Shown: piece after piece, positions 6,401-8,230 of the stretch
Layout: each line of letters begins with the position of its first letter
Numbering within the stretch: position 1 is the first letter of the stretch
NCBI GenBank assembly: GCA_002424365.1
Contig: DIRQ01000125.1
Location: 1-8,230, forward strand
DNA length: 8,230 nt
Direction: 5' to 3'
Origin: Syntrophomonas sp. UBA5432
GTDB taxonomy: Bacteria; Bacillota; Syntrophomonadia; Syntrophomonadales; Syntrophomonadaceae
Notes under the pieces: generated by a model
What the model was told of the DNA's origin: nothing
The model's input: the letters and a program-made list of their open reading frames with translations, nothing else
Databases searched by the model: none
Position numbers and translations under genes: made by a program

Positions 6401-7255
6401 TTACTTAACCGTTATAGCTCCTTCCTCTTGCATAAGCGCTTGGCCTTTATCACTGAGTACAAAGTCTATAAAGGCTTTGGTCAGGCCCTGAGCTTCCCCT
6501 TTGGTTAAATAAATGAACGGCCGGGACATTTTGTAGCTGCCGTTTTTAACATTAGCAACACTGGGTTCTACTCCATCAAATTTTAAAATCTTTACATCCT
6601 GATCAATACCCGCCATGGATACAAAGCCAATGGCTTTTTCATACCCGGCTACAGTTGTCTTTACGGCACCGGTTGAGTTCTGGATAATAACCTGATTACT
6701 GACATTCTGTTTGTTCATTATCAGTTCCTCGAAGGCGCCTCTAGTTCCAGATCCTGCTTCCCGGCACACTACGGTAATAGGGCTATCTTTGCCACCAAGC
6801 TCTTTCCAGTTCTTGATGTTACCCAGATAAACGTTTCTTAAATCATCTAAAGTAATATCGTTGACCGAATTAGAAGGGTTAACAATTATGGCAATTCCAT
6901 CCAGGGCAATAGTTGTTTCCACTAATCCCTGTGATTTCTCCTTCGGCTTCAGTTCCCGGGAACTGGCACCAATATCGGCTGCACCACTGACAGTTGCCTG
7001 AATACCCTGGCTGGAACCGCCACCCTGAATATCAATCTGCACTCCCGGATGGGTTTTCATGAATTCCTCTGCCAACACATCACTAAAAGGCTGCACCGAT
7101 GTAGATCCAGCTACCGTAATAGTCCCCCTTAACTGCTGGCCATCCATCTTATCCGCTACTTCCTGCCTACCACAACCGGCGACCAGCCCTGCTATTAACA
7201 GCAACAAACCCAGCAAAACAAAACTGGTCAATCTTCTCCTTTTTACATATTCCAT
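6401..7255 (-). CDS. pstS: Phosphate-binding lipoprotein PstS
   Basis: The product has 284 residues from the ATG at 7255. A basic N-region (KRRR, 5-8), a hydrophobic core and the lipobox LVAGC (24-28) predict lipidation at C28 and anchoring on the outer face of the cytoplasmic membrane. The mature part has the PstS phosphate-site signatures: AGSTSVQP (49-56), GGGSSQG (78-84), ADIGASSR (93-100) and EAGSGTRGAFE (166-176). It captures phosphate and delivers it to PstC/PstA. An ATG at 7306 in the same frame would add 17 polar residues ahead of the signal peptide and lacks a ribosome binding site. The chosen ATG has AGGAGG 9 nt upstream. It is the first gene after phoR, preceded by a PhoP-box array, so strong induction in phosphate starvation is expected. 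Confidence 0.96.
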   Translation of the reverse strand: MEYVKRRRLTSFVLLGLLLLIAGLVAGCGRQEVADKMDGQQLRGTITVAGSTSVQPFSDVLAEEFMKTHPGVQIDIQGGGSSQGIQATVSGAADIGASSRELKPKEKSQGLVETTIALDGIAIIVNPSNSVNDITLDDLRNVYLGNIKNWKELGGKDSPITVVCREAGSGTRGAFEELIMNKQNVSNQVIIQNSTGAVKTTVAGYEKAIGFVSMAGIDQDVKILKFDGVEPSVANVKNGSYKMSRPFIYLTKGEAQGLTKAFIDFVLSDKGQALMQEEGAITVK

Positions 7256-7260
7256 GTAAT

Positions 7261-7270
7261 CTCTCCTCCT
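7261..7270 (-). promoter_or_regulatory. Ribosome binding site for pstS
   Basis: The minus-strand AGGAGGAGAG has its AGGAGG core 9 nt before the ATG at 7255. This is a near-consensus strong site and decides the start in favour of the canonical lipoprotein signal peptide over the ATG at 7306. Confidence 0.85.
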
Positions 7271-7305
7271 AACTGAATTTGGTTCCGGTGTACACCATCT
7301 CCCCA

Positions 7306-7349
7306 TAAAAAGAGTAACAGCCCGATGTTAAGATAAATCTCAGGCTGTT
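7306..7349 (-). terminator. Terminator hairpin downstream of phoR
   Basis: The inverted repeat AACAGCCTGA (7349-7340) with TCGGGCTGTT (7325-7316) gives a 10-bp stem with one T·G wobble and a 14-nt loop. It is followed on the minus strand by ACTCTTTTTA, a U-rich tail. It would terminate read-through from phoR about 80-120 nt after the phoR stop. A weaker 6-bp bulged hairpin at 7394-7410 lies nearer phoR. The strong hairpin overlaps the predicted pstS promoter (-10 and start region). Confidence 0.65.
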
Positions 7350-7386
7350 AGAAGATTGTGTATGATAAATGTAAAATTACTGTAAA
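7323..7386 (-). promoter_or_regulatory. PhoP-box array and putative pstS promoter
   Basis: On the minus strand TTTACA (7386-7381), TTTACA (7375-7370) and CATACA (7364-7359) recur at exactly 11-bp intervals. A fourth related CTAACA follows at 7351-7346. This matches the known Bacillus-type PhoP box, direct TT(A/T)ACA-like hexamers with about 5-bp spacers. A -10-like TATCTT lies at 7335-7330, which would put the start near 7323 and the boxes at about -23 to -63, where PhoP activates other Pho promoters. There is no good -35, as expected for an activator-dependent promoter. The repeats are seen directly; the exact start is inferred. Confidence 0.75.
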
Positions 7387-7428
7387 AGAGGCAAAGAGGC
7401 GGGAGCCTTTCATTGCTCACCTTTTATA

Positions 7429-8230
7429 TTACCCGGGCAAGGCAAACGAGAAAATCGAGCCTTTGCCAGGATAGCTTTCCACTTCCAGGGTTCCGCCATG
7501 GTTTTCCACCAGGTGTTTTGCTATGGCCAGTCCTAATCCGGTTCCCCCGGTCTTTCTTGACCGGGCCTTATCTACCCGATAAAAACGTTCAAATATGCGT
7601 GGCAGTTCTGCTTCAGGAATACCTTCGCCCTCATCTCTGACACTTACCCTGACTCCCTTTTTGCCATAACGCTCCAGGTTGACTGTTACTACTCCACCAT
7701 CATTGCTATAATTAAGTGCATTATCCAGCAGATTTTCAAATATATGGGTAACTGAGTCCAGGTCTCCATTAAACCAGAGCTCTTCCCCAGGTTCATTAAA
7801 CACAATCCTGGCTTTGGCTATCGGATTGCGCATTTCAACCAATGCAATACTTTCTTTAATCAGGCTAATCATATCCAGTAGCTGTATATTGAGGCTGGCC
7901 TTACCTGACTCCAACCGCGAAAGTTCTAACAAATCATTTATTAGTTTTTTCATACGCTGAGCTTCCTTAAAAATAACGGTGGAAAACTCCTCTACATGCT
8001 CTGCGTTTTCACTTCCTTCAGCCAGCAGGGTTTCCGCAAATCCGCTGATAGTTGCCACCGGGGTCTTTAGTTCGTGGGAAACATTGGCTACAAAGTCTTT
8101 ACGTACCTTCTCCAGGCGTCTGGTTTCGGTAATGTCATTCATCACTATAAGAACACTCATTGTTCCTTCTCTGTTGCCTTCCTTGATTGGAACAACGTTT
8201 ACTTCTATATGTTTTTCATCCGCCTGGTAT
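7429..8230 (-). CDS. phoR: Phosphate-sensing histidine kinase PhoR, C-terminal part
   Basis: This is the C-terminal 266 residues of a sensor kinase whose 5' end is outside the window. The frame stays open to the edge, so the ATG at 8160 is internal. The visible part begins with the end of a PAS domain (HIEVNVVPIKEG to VLIVMNDITETRRLEK). The HisKA dimerisation domain follows, with phospho-acceptor His52 in FVANVSHELKTP. The ATPase domain has an N-box ENLLDNALNYS, G1 DEGEGIP, F-box IFERFYRVDKARS and G2 GGTGLGLAIAK. These motifs, and its place directly upstream of pstSCAB-phoU, identify it as PhoR, partner of a PhoP/PhoB regulator that presumably lies upstream. No transmembrane segment is in the visible part. 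It would phosphorylate the regulator in low phosphate and is restrained by PhoU and the transporter. Confidence 0.9.
   Translation of the reverse strand, partial: YQADEKHIEVNVVPIKEGNREGTMSVLIVMNDITETRRLEKVRKDFVANVSHELKTPVATISGFAETLLAEGSENAEHVEEFSTVIFKEAQRMKKLINDLLELSRLESGKASLNIQLLDMISLIKESIALVEMRNPIAKARIVFNEPGEELWFNGDLDSVTHIFENLLDNALNYSNDGGVVTVNLERYGKKGVRVSVRDEGEGIPEAELPRIFERFYRVDKARSRKTGGTGLGLAIAKHLVENHGGTLEVESYPGKGSIFSFALPG

Noticed and set aside
7256..7306. N-terminal extension of PstS from the ATG at 7306
   Set aside because: It would put 17 polar residues before a canonical lipoprotein signal peptide. The AGGAGG site fits only the ATG at 7255, and the extension overlaps the terminator/promoter region.
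1..8230. A novel defence, mobile or biosynthetic system
   Set aside because: Every sizeable frame on the minus strand is explained by known families (PhoR, PstSCAB, PhoU, ZapA, PolX, DUF421). There are no transposase, integrase, toxin-antitoxin or CRISPR-like signals.

Overview
All nine protein genes in this window lie on the minus strand, so the biological order runs from high to low coordinates: phoR (5' end cut by the window edge) – pstS – pstC – pstA – pstB – phoU – zapA – polX – a DUF421/YetF-like membrane protein gene. The base composition, strong AGGAGG-type ribosome binding sites, TTG and GTG starts, a lipoprotein PstS, a PhoP/PhoR-type kinase beside pstSCAB-phoU, and the zapA–polX gene pair all point to a Firmicute. 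A Clostridia/Peptococcales-like anaerobe is my best guess, but this is inference and no marker here fixes the genus.

Region 1 (about 2960–8230) is a complete phosphate-acquisition and sensing locus. The phoR 3' end encodes the histidine kinase. The gap after it holds a convincing PhoP-box array (TTTACA-like hexamers at 11-bp spacing). It also holds an intrinsic-terminator hairpin in which the putative pstS promoter appears to be nested. PstS (lipoprotein) captures phosphate, PstC and PstA form the channel, PstB drives transport, and PhoU relays transporter state to PhoR. The pstC-pstA-pstB-phoU genes are tightly packed (overlap of 14 nt, then gaps of 15 and 15 nt). A 176-nt structured spacer separates pstS from pstC. 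A perfect 14-bp hairpin overlapping the phoU stop codon closes the operon.

Region 2 (about 921–2909) is zapA (FtsZ-ring associated protein) followed 3 nt later by polX. The PolX PHP nuclease half looks intact, but its polymerase half carries substitutions and a shortening around the active site.

Region 3 (about 1–920) is a gap with G-rich and degenerate inverted-repeat sequence, then a DUF421/YetF-like membrane protein gene with a TTG start.

I see no mobile element, CRISPR array, phage gene, RNA gene or defence system. This is mostly ordinary core chromosome. The points most worth a second look are the nested Pho promoter/terminator, the altered PolX polymerase site, and the structured pstS–pstC spacer.
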